From: CAXXOK01 sp963663285
GTDB lineage: Bacteria > Bacillota > Clostridia > Christensenellales > Aristaeellaceae
Reading direction: 5' to 3'
NCBI GenBank assembly: GCA_963663285.2
Contig: CAXXNI010000003.1
Location: 50,691 to 114,690 of the forward strand
Length of the DNA stretch: 64,000 bases
The notes beneath the pieces are model-generated. The model saw nothing but the letters and a program-made list of their open reading frames with translations. It searched no databases and was not told the DNA's origin. The translations under genes and the position numbers were made by a program. Shown here piece after piece: positions 43,321-52,493 of the stretch; the stretch's first letter is position 1; each line of letters begins with the position of its first letter.

Positions 43321-43357
43321 GGAAAAACAGCCGAAACGGCTTGTGCCGTTTCGGCTG
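43321..43357 (-). terminator. Terminator-like hairpin between SBP and ATPase genes (operon B)
   Basis: Minus strand perfect 13-bp stem CAGCCGAAACGGC / GCCGTTTCGGCTG, ACAA loop, then TTTTTCC. It lies in the 68-nt gap after the SBP gene and would reduce readthrough, favouring more SBP than transporter. Confidence 0.75.
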
Positions 43358-43371
43358 CTGAGCTTTAATCG

Positions 43372-44331
43372 TTATTCAGCGGCTTCAGGCAGTACATTTG
43401 CGATGGCATCGGTAATCCGCATGCCATAATCATACGTTCCATCCACAAAAGCCTTCATCAGCAGGAAGGTACCATCCGGCAGGGGATAGGCTTCACCGGC
43501 AATGGTCGGGCCGGCAATGGAGGTTGTTCCGCGGAAAACGGAATCGTCTGTAAGGGAAGCATCGATCATCGCCTTGACTTCGTCGGACGTATCGCAACTG
43601 AAGATTGCCAGCTTGGAGCGGTCCACATCATTGAGACCCATCAGGTATTCGTTGATGCCAACGGCCGCGTCTGCGTTATAAGTACAGATAATGTTGGCAT
43701 CGCCGTGCTCCAGCCACATGTTTTCAATAATCGTCTTGGCTTCAGCCGCTGTCTGGGTTTCGCCGCTGGCAACCACCACATTGACCTTGCCGCTGTTAAC
43801 CAGTTCGTCCTCAATGCCTTGGCTACGTTTTGCAGCCTCAGGAGACGCGGTGAATTTCACAACGATGACTTTGGGGTTTTCAAGTCCTTGCTCGCCTGCC
43901 CACGCCAGAGCAAGGTCTGCACACTTCTGACCCCAAATGGTCTGGTCAGTATTCATAATACAATCCCACACGCCTTCTTCTGCACCGCTGTCAGCACCGG
44001 CGATCATAGTTTTAATGCCCGCATCATGCGCCTTGCGGATTACGTCTACCATGCCTTCGGGATCAATCGGCATCAAGGCGATAACCTTAACATTCATGGC
44101 AATAAAGTTTTCAACCTGTTCAATTTGCCGGGTGGAATCTCCGCCCGCATCCGCAATCTGCAGATTCACGCCGCCCGCATCCGCCAATGCCTGTACGCTG
44201 GAGCCAAGCCAGCCGATGAACGCATTGGTTGTATCGGAAAGGCAATACCCCACATCCACCGTATCCGCGAAAGCTGTACCCACAGATACCATCATCAACA
44301 TTGCAACAACAAGCGCTATTAGTTTTTTCAT
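43372..44331 (-). CDS. ABC substrate-binding protein, sugar type (RbsB/Peripla_BP_4 family)
   Basis: 319 residues from ATG 44331. Signal peptide (KKLIALVVAMLMMVSVGTAFA-D), with no lipobox Cys. Mature part: VDVGYCLSDTTNAFIGWLGSSVQALAD, ENFIAMNVKVIALMPIDPEGM, ICTYNADAAVGINEYLMG, GTTSIAGPTIAGEAYPL: the two-lobed periplasmic-binding fold. Secretion without a lipid anchor is unusual for a Gram-positive SBP. First gene of operon B. Ligand unknown. Confidence 0.88.
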   Translation of the reverse strand: MKKLIALVVAMLMMVSVGTAFADTVDVGYCLSDTTNAFIGWLGSSVQALADAGGVNLQIADAGGDSTRQIEQVENFIAMNVKVIALMPIDPEGMVDVIRKAHDAGIKTMIAGADSGAEEGVWDCIMNTDQTIWGQKCADLALAWAGEQGLENPKVIVVKFTASPEAAKRSQGIEDELVNSGKVNVVVASGETQTAAEAKTIIENMWLEHGDANIICTYNADAAVGINEYLMGLNDVDRSKLAIFSCDTSDEVKAMIDASLTDDSVFRGTTSIAGPTIAGEAYPLPDGTFLLMKAFVDGTYDYGMRITDAIANVLPEAAE

Positions 44332-44381
44332 GCAAAACCATCCTTTCTCTTTGTGAACATGCAAACGAATCATCTGGTATC

Positions 44382-44411
44382 AGTATAATGTAGCTGCCGG
44401 TTTACAATCAA
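44382..44411 (-). promoter_or_regulatory. Sigma-A promoter of operon B
   Basis: Minus strand TTGATT (44411-44406), 18-nt spacer, TATACT (44387-44382). The -35 touches the divergent LysR promoter. Confidence 0.65.
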
Positions 44412-44447
44412 TTCAAAAACAGCTATAATCTATTCGGAAATGGAATA
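44401..44447 (+). promoter_or_regulatory. LysR promoter with adjoining inverted repeat
   Basis: TTTACA (44401-44406), 17-nt spacer, TATAAT (44424-44429). Just downstream is TATTC-N7-GAATA (44431-44447), a possible LysR operator for autorepression. The -35 hexamers of the two divergent promoters abut at 44406, so one bound regulator could control both. Confidence 0.6.
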
Positions 44448-44468
44448 CAATCCACAAGGAGCGATTTA

Positions 44469-45365
44469 ATGCGTCTAGATTGGATTCGATGTTTCATGGC
44501 TGTTGTTGTCACCGGCAGCTTTTCAGAGGCAGCAGAAAAGATTTATGTTACACAGGCGACGATTTCCAAGCATATCATCGCGCTGGAGAAAGAGATGGGC
44601 GTACGCCTTTTTAACCGCGCGCACCGTAGGGTAGAGCTTACCGCAGGCGGACGGGCTTTGCTTCCATATGCCGAAAGGTGTATTTCTCTTTATAATGAAA
44701 TGCATGATGCACTGGCGGAATTCCGCATAGAGGATAGTACGTCAGTAACGGTTGGCTCTTTCCCTGTTATGGCTCATTACGGCATCACCACATTGATTAC
44801 AAGCTATCGCAAACAAAACCCCGAATTTACCTTGCAAGTGGAAGAAAAGGAAACCAGCGAATTGCTGACCGAGATGGAGAATGGCCGCTTCGCTATGGCT
44901 TTTCTGCGTTCCGAACAGATAAACCCGCTCAAATATCATATTCTCCCGATCGTCAAAGACCATCTGGTCGTTGTGCTGTATGACAAGCATCCGCTGGCGG
45001 AGCACGAAAGTCTTTCGCTGAAAGACCTGTCAAATGAAGATTTCCTGTCTCTGGGCAAGGGCACAAAATTTCTGGATTTGTATATGGAATTGTGCAAACC
45101 GTTTGGCTACGCACCCCGAATCATATACACCAGCAACCGTATTGAAAACCTTATGGGAATGATCAGCCAGAACATGGGGATTTCCCTTTTGATGGATCGC
45201 CCCGCCCGATGCACCCTATGCCCGGGGGTGAAAATCATTCCGCTGGTAGAGAATGTAATTAGCAAGGTTGCGCTCGTAAGACTTCGTTCCGTACCGATGT
45301 CCTTTGCAGCAAGCCGCTTTTGGATGTTCGTAAGATCCTGCTCCAACAATATATCAAATGAGTAG
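44469..45365 (+). CDS. LysR-type transcriptional regulator of operon B
   Basis: 298 residues from ATG 44469 (AAGGAGCG upstream). HTH: GSFSEAAEKIYVTQATISKHIIALEKEMGVRLFNRAHRR; the effector domain starts about residue 93 with SVTVGSFPVMAHYGIT. Divergent from the RbsB-type gene with overlapping promoters, so probably activates operon B (ABC transporter plus UbiD system) in response to a phenolic acid. Paralogue of the LysR at 35759. Confidence 0.9.
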   Translation: MRLDWIRCFMAVVVTGSFSEAAEKIYVTQATISKHIIALEKEMGVRLFNRAHRRVELTAGGRALLPYAERCISLYNEMHDALAEFRIEDSTSVTVGSFPVMAHYGITTLITSYRKQNPEFTLQVEEKETSELLTEMENGRFAMAFLRSEQINPLKYHILPIVKDHLVVVLYDKHPLAEHESLSLKDLSNEDFLSLGKGTKFLDLYMELCKPFGYAPRIIYTSNRIENLMGMISQNMGISLLMDRPARCTLCPGVKIIPLVENVISKVALVRLRSVPMSFAASRFWMFVRSCSNNISNE

Positions 45366-45725
45366 CAAACGATTTTTTCCCAAACCACGAATTTCATTAC
45401 GATAAATGCAGAGTATCGAATAGATTACTGCCACGAGACAGTATCGCTTTTCATATCGTTTTCTATAGTCTAAGAACAGCTTGATTACAGTACGATGGAA
45501 AATCGTTTGCTTTCTAAACCTCTAAGGAAGCACACTACCGCCAAGCCGATAGTGGCTTCGCGCCTTCCAAATCGACACTGCTGGTCCCAGCTTTATATGC
45601 ATTAAAAAGTATGGCAATCCTATTCTCTTTTCAAGTCCCTCTCAAGCGGTTGTTCCCATACCATGGGAGAACCTCAATCCAATCCCAGTCTTTTCCGCGC
45701 ATTCTTTATGGATTGGACCAGTGTT
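45366..45725. other. Intergenic region between convergent genes, nothing recognised
   Basis: About 360 nt between the LysR gene and the MBL gene of operon C. No ORF with a ribosome site, no strong hairpin with U-run, no repeat recognised. Confidence 0.5.
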
Positions 45726-46610
45726 TTATTGTTTCCGTCTCTCAGATTTATACAGGATACCATGGATCAGTTCACTATGGAATTGCAATTCAACGCCTTT
45801 ATAAGTAACAATCTCCACATCTGCATTAATGCTTGCAATATGCTTGGGATGTGAAATATAATTACTGTTTACAATCATCTCCATGCCCTCTATTACAGCT
45901 GCAAGAACATCTTCGTCCAGCGGTTTTCCCTGTTCTCTAGAATCAGAATGGCCATTGAATATCTGCTTGTGATCAAAGTCCATGCGGTTCAGTCTGTAAA
46001 GCCCGATTAGCGCTTCTTCAACCGTCGCATGTTTCATGCCCTCAATCGGACGAATGCCAAGGCCCAAAATCCGATTGCAGGCATCACCACAAAATAGAAT
46101 ACCCGTTGCATCATCAATAGCTGAAAATGAACCGGGCGTATGTCCAGGCGTCCAGATGCATTTCACTTTCCGCATACCCAGATCAAACTCAAATCCGTCC
46201 TCGATTATATCAATCTCCGGTTCCTGCGTAAAAGTATCAAAGTCTGCTTCTGACCACAAATAATTGCGGTCTGGATGGATTTTGCGTGCATTATACGCAA
46301 ATTGCAAGCGGCTCTCTTTTGTAGTCAACGGTCGAAGCATCGGCCCCATACGAGTATCCAGCCGACTTATATAAACTTTTTTAAACTGCGGAGCATTTCC
46401 GACGTGATCCCTATGATTATGTGTTAAAAGTACATCCACCGGAAGATCCGTTAAGCCGACAATAAATCCCTTCAAATCGCCAATTCCCACTCCCGTATCA
46501 ATCAGCAGCGCCTTCTCCCGCCCCACTATAAGGAACATTGATGCTCCATCAAACTCGTTGATCTCATAGACACCATTACCAATGATGCTATAGGGATAAG
46601 TATCGAGCAT
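45726..46610 (-). CDS. MBL-fold metallo-hydrolase (operon C)
   Basis: 294 residues from ATG 46610 (GAGGG 9 nt upstream). Complete metal site: LLTHNHRDHVGN, IWTPGHTPGSFSAID, LFCGDACNRILG and a late FNGHSDSREQG. Glyoxalase II/lactonase-like superfamily. Last gene of operon C, 17 nt after an esterase, the same relation as in operon A, which suggests the two act one after the other on one compound class. Confidence 0.85.
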   Translation of the reverse strand: MLDTYPYSIIGNGVYEINEFDGASMFLIVGREKALLIDTGVGIGDLKGFIVGLTDLPVDVLLTHNHRDHVGNAPQFKKVYISRLDTRMGPMLRPLTTKESRLQFAYNARKIHPDRNYLWSEADFDTFTQEPEIDIIEDGFEFDLGMRKVKCIWTPGHTPGSFSAIDDATGILFCGDACNRILGLGIRPIEGMKHATVEEALIGLYRLNRMDFDHKQIFNGHSDSREQGKPLDEDVLAAVIEGMEMIVNSNYISHPKHIASINADVEIVTYKGVELQFHSELIHGILYKSERRKQ

Positions 46611-46627
46611 CACACATACCCTCTTTT

Positions 46628-47512
46628 CTAATGCTTGGATCCAACCACGGGAATATCGAAAAAGTCCAGCGCCTTCTGTATGGCAATATCCCACATAGAA
46701 TACTCATGCCGGTACCCCTCGAACTCCTGCCAGGTCACCTCGGCACCGAGATGCTCCATATACTGCCTAAAGCGGAGATATCGAGGGAATACGTTTTTAT
46801 CACGCGTACCACAGCAGATATACATTTTAGGCAGGTTACCCTTCTCCACAGCTTTAGGTAGACGATCCCAAATATTTTCGTAGGAGTCCAGAAAGTCCTG
46901 AACGGTAGGATATTTCGCAACCTGATTGATTTCTTTCAACCGCATGCCTGTTCCATTCGGGCCCGGGCAGCAAACCGGATCAATTGCAGCATCGCGGAAC
47001 TGTTCCGCCGTGAGAGACGCTAATGGCCTTAGGTACTCTATCTCACGAGCCGTGCTGGAGAGCACAGCCACGCCGCTGAATAACTCCGGATGGCCAACCG
47101 CAAACATCAACGCACCGTTTCCACCCATGGACATGCCCGCAATGAAATTATCCTCCCGTTTGGAAGAAGCAGGCAGCCAGTTGTAGACCATCGGCATCAA
47201 TTCACCGGTGATATAGTCCCATGCATTGAAACTATCAGCAAAGGTCAAGTAATTTGAATAATCGCTATTGAGCACGCTGGGCATGACAACAATCAAATCA
47301 CGGTTTTCGGCGTAAGATACAATATTCGTGTACTTGATCCAATCATTATGATTGCAAGTTGCGCCGTGCAACAGCCACAGCACTTTATATTTTCTCCCAC
47401 TTCCATAGAATTCCTGCGGGTTATCATCCATAGTGAGAGAAGGCATCAGCACACTAACCTGCGTTGAGCACATTAGAGATTTGCTAAAGAGTTCAAGCGT
47501 AAATGACGCCAT
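46628..47512 (-). CDS. Esterase D/tributyrin-esterase-like alpha/beta hydrolase (operon C)
   Basis: 294 residues from ATG 47512. Features: MCSTQVSVLMPS, KVLWLLHGATCNHNDWIKYTNI, DNFIAGMSMGGNGALMFA (nucleophile Ser in GMSMG), CCGTRDKNV (acid) and EFEGYRHEYSMWD (His). Family includes tributyrin and feruloyl esterases. No signal peptide. Probably hydrolyses the imported ester; a cytosolic partner to the secreted enzymes at 21242 and 22388. Confidence 0.85.
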   Translation of the reverse strand: MASFTLELFSKSLMCSTQVSVLMPSLTMDDNPQEFYGSGRKYKVLWLLHGATCNHNDWIKYTNIVSYAENRDLIVVMPSVLNSDYSNYLTFADSFNAWDYITGELMPMVYNWLPASSKREDNFIAGMSMGGNGALMFAVGHPELFSGVAVLSSTAREIEYLRPLASLTAEQFRDAAIDPVCCPGPNGTGMRLKEINQVAKYPTVQDFLDSYENIWDRLPKAVEKGNLPKMYICCGTRDKNVFPRYLRFRQYMEHLGAEVTWQEFEGYRHEYSMWDIAIQKALDFFDIPVVGSKH

Positions 47513-47528
47513 AAGAATTCCTCCTTTA

Positions 47529-48602
47529 TCAGCCGATTATCGTAGCAATCAGCCGCAGAATTGCCGGAAAAGTAGCTACAACCAAAATCATACGGGCAGT
47601 ATTCATAATGGCGACCGTAGCCGTGTCTGTTCCCAGTTCCTCCGAGAGAATAGATACTTCACCTATGCCGCCTGGAGTGCTGCACAACAGACTTGTGCCA
47701 TAATCCATTTTGGCTGTTTTCCGCAAGATAAACGACATCAGCAACACATAAACCATGATATCCACAATGCTAAGCACCATGCCAATTGCAACAGATGGAA
47801 TCATGGCGAGTGTAGTAGCAGTTATCCCTACACCAATATAGGCTCCTGTTATTACCTGCTGATACTTTTTAACCGTGTTTGGGTAATCCGCTTTACCGAA
47901 GATACAGTTTTGAACAACCGTAAACACCATTGCTCCTACTAGTGTTCCCCCTGGAACACCCATCCGCCGGAACAGCAAACCGCCGCAAGTAGCAACCGCA
48001 TACATAACCGCAACCCGCAGCCAATAATTTGCCGACTGTTTCACCTTAGTTCTATTATCCCGGTTATCCCGGCCAACCCTGTCTTCAATACCATTGGAAT
48101 GGTTATATCTATTAATCATTGCGACAAATATAATTGTCAGAATACAGTTCCCAAAAATCATACGCAAACTTTGCATTACACCAACCATGCCGGTATCCGC
48201 GCCAATATCCGCCGCGACAAAAACCATATCCGTAGCGCCGCCGGGTGTGATGGACAGTAATGCTGTGCTTGTATCAAGCGAAGTCGTCTTGAGCACAGCG
48301 ATGCCGAAAACGATATTCAATAGCATACAAACAAAAAACATTAAGATGATTGGCATAATAAGCCGTTTCATGTCACCAAGTTCTTTGCGTCCTACACGGC
48401 TGCCCGACATAGCGCCGAGGCAAACCTGAACCGCTATCTTGACTTCGCTGTACATATTGCAGTTGTTGGTAATTACATTTAAAATCGCAACCGCCAGCAT
48501 TCCGCCTATCATACCGCCTGCCGGAATCTTCAGCTTAATGGCAATGGTTCCTCCGATAAAAGCCACTGCCAGTGTGATTAAAAACCAGATAAATACGCTC
48601 AT
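47529..48602 (-). CDS. AbrB family transporter/membrane protein
   Basis: 357 residues from ATG 48602. About 10 spans in two repeats, each with a glycine-rich motif: ALLSITPGGATDMVFVAADIGADTGMVGVMQSLR and LLCSTPGGIGEVSILSEELGTDTATVAIMNTAR. This STPGG pattern defines the AbrB-type (ammonia monooxygenase-annotated) transporters. Placed between the OppF gene and the esterase in operon C. Could export or import a carboxylate; a second route for phenolic acids, or product export, is plausible but inferred. Confidence 0.85.
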   Translation of the reverse strand: MSVFIWFLITLAVAFIGGTIAIKLKIPAGGMIGGMLAVAILNVITNNCNMYSEVKIAVQVCLGAMSGSRVGRKELGDMKRLIMPIILMFFVCMLLNIVFGIAVLKTTSLDTSTALLSITPGGATDMVFVAADIGADTGMVGVMQSLRMIFGNCILTIIFVAMINRYNHSNGIEDRVGRDNRDNRTKVKQSANYWLRVAVMYAVATCGGLLFRRMGVPGGTLVGAMVFTVVQNCIFGKADYPNTVKKYQQVITGAYIGVGITATTLAMIPSVAIGMVLSIVDIMVYVLLMSFILRKTAKMDYGTSLLCSTPGGIGEVSILSEELGTDTATVAIMNTARMILVVATFPAILRLIATIIG

Positions 48603-48616
48603 ACTCTCCTCCAGCG

Positions 48617-49573
48617 TTATAGGTTATTCAGTTCCCTACAGCGGCAACAGGAGACATAATGTTGTGGAAGCACCTCATCCAAAGCCTGTGGTTTACTGCA
48701 ATTTTCACCGGCATAAGGGCAGCGAGCCATAAAGCGGCAGCCTGGCTGCGGATTGATGGGCGAGGTAATCTCTCCCTTCAGCATAATACGCTTGTGCGGA
48801 TGGTGAATATCCGTTGAGGGAATTGCTGACAGTAGTGCTTTGGTATAGGGATGCAACGGCTTCCTAAACAGTTCCTTGGACGGACTGGTTTCAACCAGCT
48901 GACCCAGATACATAACACAAATGTCATCGGATATATGGCGAACAACCGACAGATCATGCGTAACGAACATGTAGGTCATGCCGCGTTTTATTTGCAGTTC
49001 ACGCAGCAAGTTTAGAACCTGCGCTTGTATAGAAACATCCAAAGCTGATACTGGTTCGTCACAAACAACAAAAGCCGGATTGAGCGCAATCGCCCGCGCT
49101 ATGCCGACGCGCTGGCGCCGTCCCCCATCCAGTTCATGTGGGTAGGATGTACGCATGCGCTGGTCAATGCCTACCAGCGCCATTAACTGCTCCACCTCGT
49201 CATCAATTTGTGATTTGGTATAGCGTTTGGACAAGATCAACGGTTCTCGCAACGTTTCCTCAATGGTCATACGGGGGTTCAGCGATGAATACGGATCTTG
49301 GAAAATAATCTGCATATCGCTGCGAAGTTCGTTAAGCTCAGCACCTTTAGCATGTGTAGCATCCTTTCCCTTGAAAAAAAATTTTCCATTGGTGCTCTCC
49401 TGCAGATGAATGATGGTTCGACCCAAAGTCGATTTTCCACAGCCGCTCTCGCCTACCACTCCCATGGTTTTCCCTGCATCGATCTTAAGGGTTACACCAT
49501 CAACAGCATGAAGTAAGCCGTGGGGAGTGGAGAAATACTTCTGCAAATTTACCGTTTCAATTACAGGTGTCAT
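48617..49573 (-). CDS. Oligopeptide/dipeptide-type ABC ATPase, OppF/DppF (operon C)
   Basis: 318 residues from ATG 49573. Walker A GESGCGKST, Q-loop IFQDPYSSLNPR, signature region HELDGGRRQRVGIARAI, Walker B FVVCDEPVSALD and tail GCRFMARCPYAGENC. Closely similar to the operon A paralogue, including the altered signature (LDGGR) and total length. Pairs with the OppD-type ATPase. Confidence 0.92.
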   Translation of the reverse strand: MTPVIETVNLQKYFSTPHGLLHAVDGVTLKIDAGKTMGVVGESGCGKSTLGRTIIHLQESTNGKFFFKGKDATHAKGAELNELRSDMQIIFQDPYSSLNPRMTIEETLREPLILSKRYTKSQIDDEVEQLMALVGIDQRMRTSYPHELDGGRRQRVGIARAIALNPAFVVCDEPVSALDVSIQAQVLNLLRELQIKRGMTYMFVTHDLSVVRHISDDICVMYLGQLVETSPSKELFRKPLHPYTKALLSAIPSTDIHHPHKRIMLKGEITSPINPQPGCRFMARCPYAGENCSKPQALDEVLPQHYVSCCRCRELNNL

Positions 49574-49589
49574 CTATTTCTCTCCTCTC

Positions 49590-50555
49590 TCATTTCATAA
49601 CACAGCAGCGGCACCAGTGGCCGGGGCGTATTTCAACCATCTGAGGATGCTCTATACATATTTCGCATTTATGTTCACAGCGCGGGCTGAAATAGCAGCC
49701 CTGCGGAAGATTTGTCGGGTCCGGCGGAAGCCCTTGTATAGGGCTTAGCCACTCAACATCATCGTTCAGATTAGGAATGGCGCCAAACAAGCCCTTTGTG
49801 TAAGGATGGGTAGGATAATCGAAAAGTTCTTCCTTGGAACCGTATTCAACGATTTCCCCCGCATATACAATGGCAACCTCATCGCAAACCTCGGCTACAA
49901 TACCCAAATCATGTGTAATCATTATCATGGAAGTATTTAGCTTCTTCTTCAGGTCGGCAATCATCTCAAGCACCTGCGCCTGAATGGTAACATCCAAAGC
50001 AGTAGTTGGTTCATCAGCCAAAAGCAATTGAGGATTGCATGCCAAAGCCATAGCAATGACGACGCGCTGTTTCATGCCGCCAGAGAATTGATGGGGGTAT
50101 TCGCTGAAACGAATACGAGGTATACCAACCATCTCCAGCATTTCACAGGCACGTTTCTTTGCTTGGGATTTGGATAATTTACTATGCAGACGCACAGCTT
50201 CGGTAATCTGGTCGCCAACACTCTGCACAGGGTTCAATGCTGTCATCGGGTCCTGAAATATCATGGATATTTTACTGCCGCGTATTTTCAGCATTTCCCG
50301 TTCATGCAAAGCCAGCAGATTTTCTCCCTCTAGCCAGATTTCGCCCGAAGGAATTACGGCTTGCAACTCCGGCAGAATGCGTAGTATTGACTTGGCCACG
50401 GTTGTTTTACCAGCGCCGGTTTCTCCTACCAAGCCCAAGGAATGGCCCAACTCCAATTGGAAGGAGATGCCATTAACCGCATGAACGCATTTTCCCCCGG
50501 TAACATATTCTACAACGAGGTTTTTCACTTCAAGGAACTTCGTGTTTTCGCTCAT
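49590..50555 (-). CDS. Oligopeptide/dipeptide-type ABC ATPase, OppD/DppD (operon C)
   Basis: 321 residues from ATG 50555. Walker A GETGAGKTT, Q-loop IFQDPMTALNP, signature QFSGGMKQRVVIAMAL, Walker B LLLADEPTTALD, Cys tail GCYFSPRCEHKCEIC. Same order and near-identical motif set as 29737-30729. Confidence 0.92.
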   Translation of the reverse strand: MSENTKFLEVKNLVVEYVTGGKCVHAVNGISFQLELGHSLGLVGETGAGKTTVAKSILRILPELQAVIPSGEIWLEGENLLALHEREMLKIRGSKISMIFQDPMTALNPVQSVGDQITEAVRLHSKLSKSQAKKRACEMLEMVGIPRIRFSEYPHQFSGGMKQRVVIAMALACNPQLLLADEPTTALDVTIQAQVLEMIADLKKKLNTSMIMITHDLGIVAEVCDEVAIVYAGEIVEYGSKEELFDYPTHPYTKGLFGAIPNLNDDVEWLSPIQGLPPDPTNLPQGCYFSPRCEHKCEICIEHPQMVEIRPGHWCRCCVMK

Positions 50556-50568
50556 TACTAGCGCCTCC

Positions 50569-51432
50569 TCACTTCTTCAGTTTCGGGTCAAGCGCATCAC
50601 GCAGACCATCGCCCAGCATATTTAGGCTTAGGGATGTAATAGCCAGCACCACACCGGGAAAGACTACCAGATGCGGATAATCGCGTAGATAGCTGCGCGC
50701 CCCGGAAAGCAAAGCTCCCCATTCAGGTGTAGGCGGTTGAACACCAAGGCCGACATAGCTAAGACCCGCAGCCATTAAAATGGAACTTGCAACTCCCATA
50801 GTGGCTGTAACAATTAATGAGGACAAGGAGTTAGGCAGGATGTGCTTAACAATAATACGGGGTTTGCTGCAGTTATAAAGCGAAGAAGCCGCCTCTAGAT
50901 AATCCATGTTTCGGATACTCATAATGGATGCGCGAAGGATGCGTACGTACTGGGGCATCGTAGATACAGAAATAGCGAGTATACAAACAAAAAATCCAGA
51001 TCCCATTACTGCGGATATCACAATCGCCATCAGCATTCCCGGAATCGAACTGAAAATATCCAAAAAACGCATAACAATATTATCAATCCATCCACCGAAA
51101 AAGCCAGCGAGCGAACCGAGTATCAATCCGAAAACCACAGACAGTCCCACAGAGCCAACACCAATCAACAGCGAATAACGCGCTCCAATCAGCACCCGGC
51201 TTAAAATATCCCGCCCCAATTCATCACAGCCGAACCAGTGAGTGGCACCCGGCGAGGCAAACATTGCGGTAAAGTCCATTGCGGCATAATCATACGGAGC
51301 AATCAAAGGCGCCAGCAAAGCAATCATGACCAAGATGATAAAGACTATCAACCCAACCATGGCGGCGCCGTTGGAAGACATACGCTTAATAACAGCCAGT
51401 GCTTGATTCTCCGGTTTTTTGCTGTTTTTCAT
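50569..51432 (-). CDS. ABC permease, DppC/OppC type (operon C)
   Basis: 287 residues from ATG 51432, overlapping the DppB stop (TGATG). Six spans; FGCDELGRDILSRVLIGARYS and the EAA loop DYLEAASSLYNCSKPRIIVKHILPNS. Paralogue of 30742-31620. Translational coupling with DppB is visible. Confidence 0.92.
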   Translation of the reverse strand: MKNSKKPENQALAVIKRMSSNGAAMVGLIVFIILVMIALLAPLIAPYDYAAMDFTAMFASPGATHWFGCDELGRDILSRVLIGARYSLLIGVGSVGLSVVFGLILGSLAGFFGGWIDNIVMRFLDIFSSIPGMLMAIVISAVMGSGFFVCILAISVSTMPQYVRILRASIMSIRNMDYLEAASSLYNCSKPRIIVKHILPNSLSSLIVTATMGVASSILMAAGLSYVGLGVQPPTPEWGALLSGARSYLRDYPHLVVFPGVVLAITSLSLNMLGDGLRDALDPKLKK

Positions 51433-52385
51433 CACGATGCCTTCCCCCCATTCTTTTTGGCATACTGTGCCTTGATGCGCGGGTCAACATAGGCATAAAT
51501 AATATCAACCAAAAGAACTACAACGCTGAACGCGAGCGCCAGAAAGACCACGCAGCCCTGAACGATCGGATAATCACGGTTATTAACAGCGGTCAGCATA
51601 TAGTTGCCGATGCCCGGAATACCAAAGACCGTTTCAATCACAATCGTACCGCCCAGCGTTTTACCGAAGGACGTACCCACCTGTGTAATAACAGGGATCA
51701 ACGCGTTGGGCAGGGCATGCAGCCAGACTGATTTATTTTTAGTTACGCCCTTTGCGCGAGCGGTTGTTACATAATCAGCGCGGATAACATCCAGCATACT
51801 GGAGCGAACCAGTCGCGCCAGCGTTGCAATACCGCCAAGAGATGTGGCAAAAATCGGCAGCATAAAATGCGTCCAGTCGCCAACACCGGACGGCGGCAGC
51901 CAACCTAGGTTTAATGAAAAAACCAAAACCAGCAGCAGTCCAACCCAGAATGCAGGCATAGAGATACCAACTAAAGCAATGAGCATGGAGAGACGGTCGC
52001 CCAGCTTATTCTGGTTCACGGCAGCTGCAATACCAAGCGGGATTCCGCTTATACAAGAGAATAGCATACTTCCAAAGGCAAGAATAAACGTGTTGGGGAA
52101 ACGGGTAATAATTTCTTCCATTACTGGTTTATTGGTAAAGTAGGAAGTGCCCAGGTTGAAGTCTAAAAAGGTTTGCTTCAGGAAGCGAAATAACTGGATA
52201 AAATAGGGGTCCTGCAGACCCATCTGCGTTCGAAGCGTCAAACGGTCTTCCAGAGTAGCAGATGAGCCAAGAATCATAACAGCCGGATCCCCGGGAGTAA
52301 AATATAGGATAGTGAAAATGAGGATCGCCACGCCCAAGGCTACAGGAATCAACCAAAGGATACGTTTAAGAACATATTTTGTCAT
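51432..52385 (-). CDS. ABC permease, DppB/OppB type (operon C)
   Basis: 317 residues from ATG 52385. Start KYVLKRILWLIPVALGVAILIF, then LYFTPGDPAVMILG and EAA-type loop ADYVTTARAKGVTKNKSVWLHALPNALIPV. Six spans. Paralogue of 31613-32569. It follows the SBP gene after a hairpin at 52419-52459. Confidence 0.92.
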   Translation of the reverse strand: MTKYVLKRILWLIPVALGVAILIFTILYFTPGDPAVMILGSSATLEDRLTLRTQMGLQDPYFIQLFRFLKQTFLDFNLGTSYFTNKPVMEEIITRFPNTFILAFGSMLFSCISGIPLGIAAAVNQNKLGDRLSMLIALVGISMPAFWVGLLLVLVFSLNLGWLPPSGVGDWTHFMLPIFATSLGGIATLARLVRSSMLDVIRADYVTTARAKGVTKNKSVWLHALPNALIPVITQVGTSFGKTLGGTIVIETVFGIPGIGNYMLTAVNNRDYPIVQGCVVFLALAFSVVVLLVDIIYAYVDPRIKAQYAKKNGGKAS

Positions 52386-52418
52386 AACGGCCCTTTCTGT
52401 AGATATCAGGTAGACAAA

Positions 52419-52459
52419 GGGCGCATACCCTGACCATACAGACCAACAGGCATGCGCCC
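52419..52459 (-). terminator. Intra-operon hairpin after the SBP gene (operon C)
   Basis: GGGCGCAT / ATGCGCCC arms with an inner CCTG/CAGG pair in the 108-nt gap between SBP and permease genes. No clear U-run on the minus strand. Same position as the hairpins at 32708 (operon A) and 43321 (operon B), so likely stabilises the SBP message or partly terminates. Confidence 0.55.
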
Positions 52460-52493
52460 CGTTTACTGTTACCTATTCCGAATCAGAGATTTA

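Noticed and set aside
43705..44322. Open frame antisense to the operon B SBP
   Set aside because: Shadow frame of a clear Peripla_BP_4 gene; composition is not protein-like.
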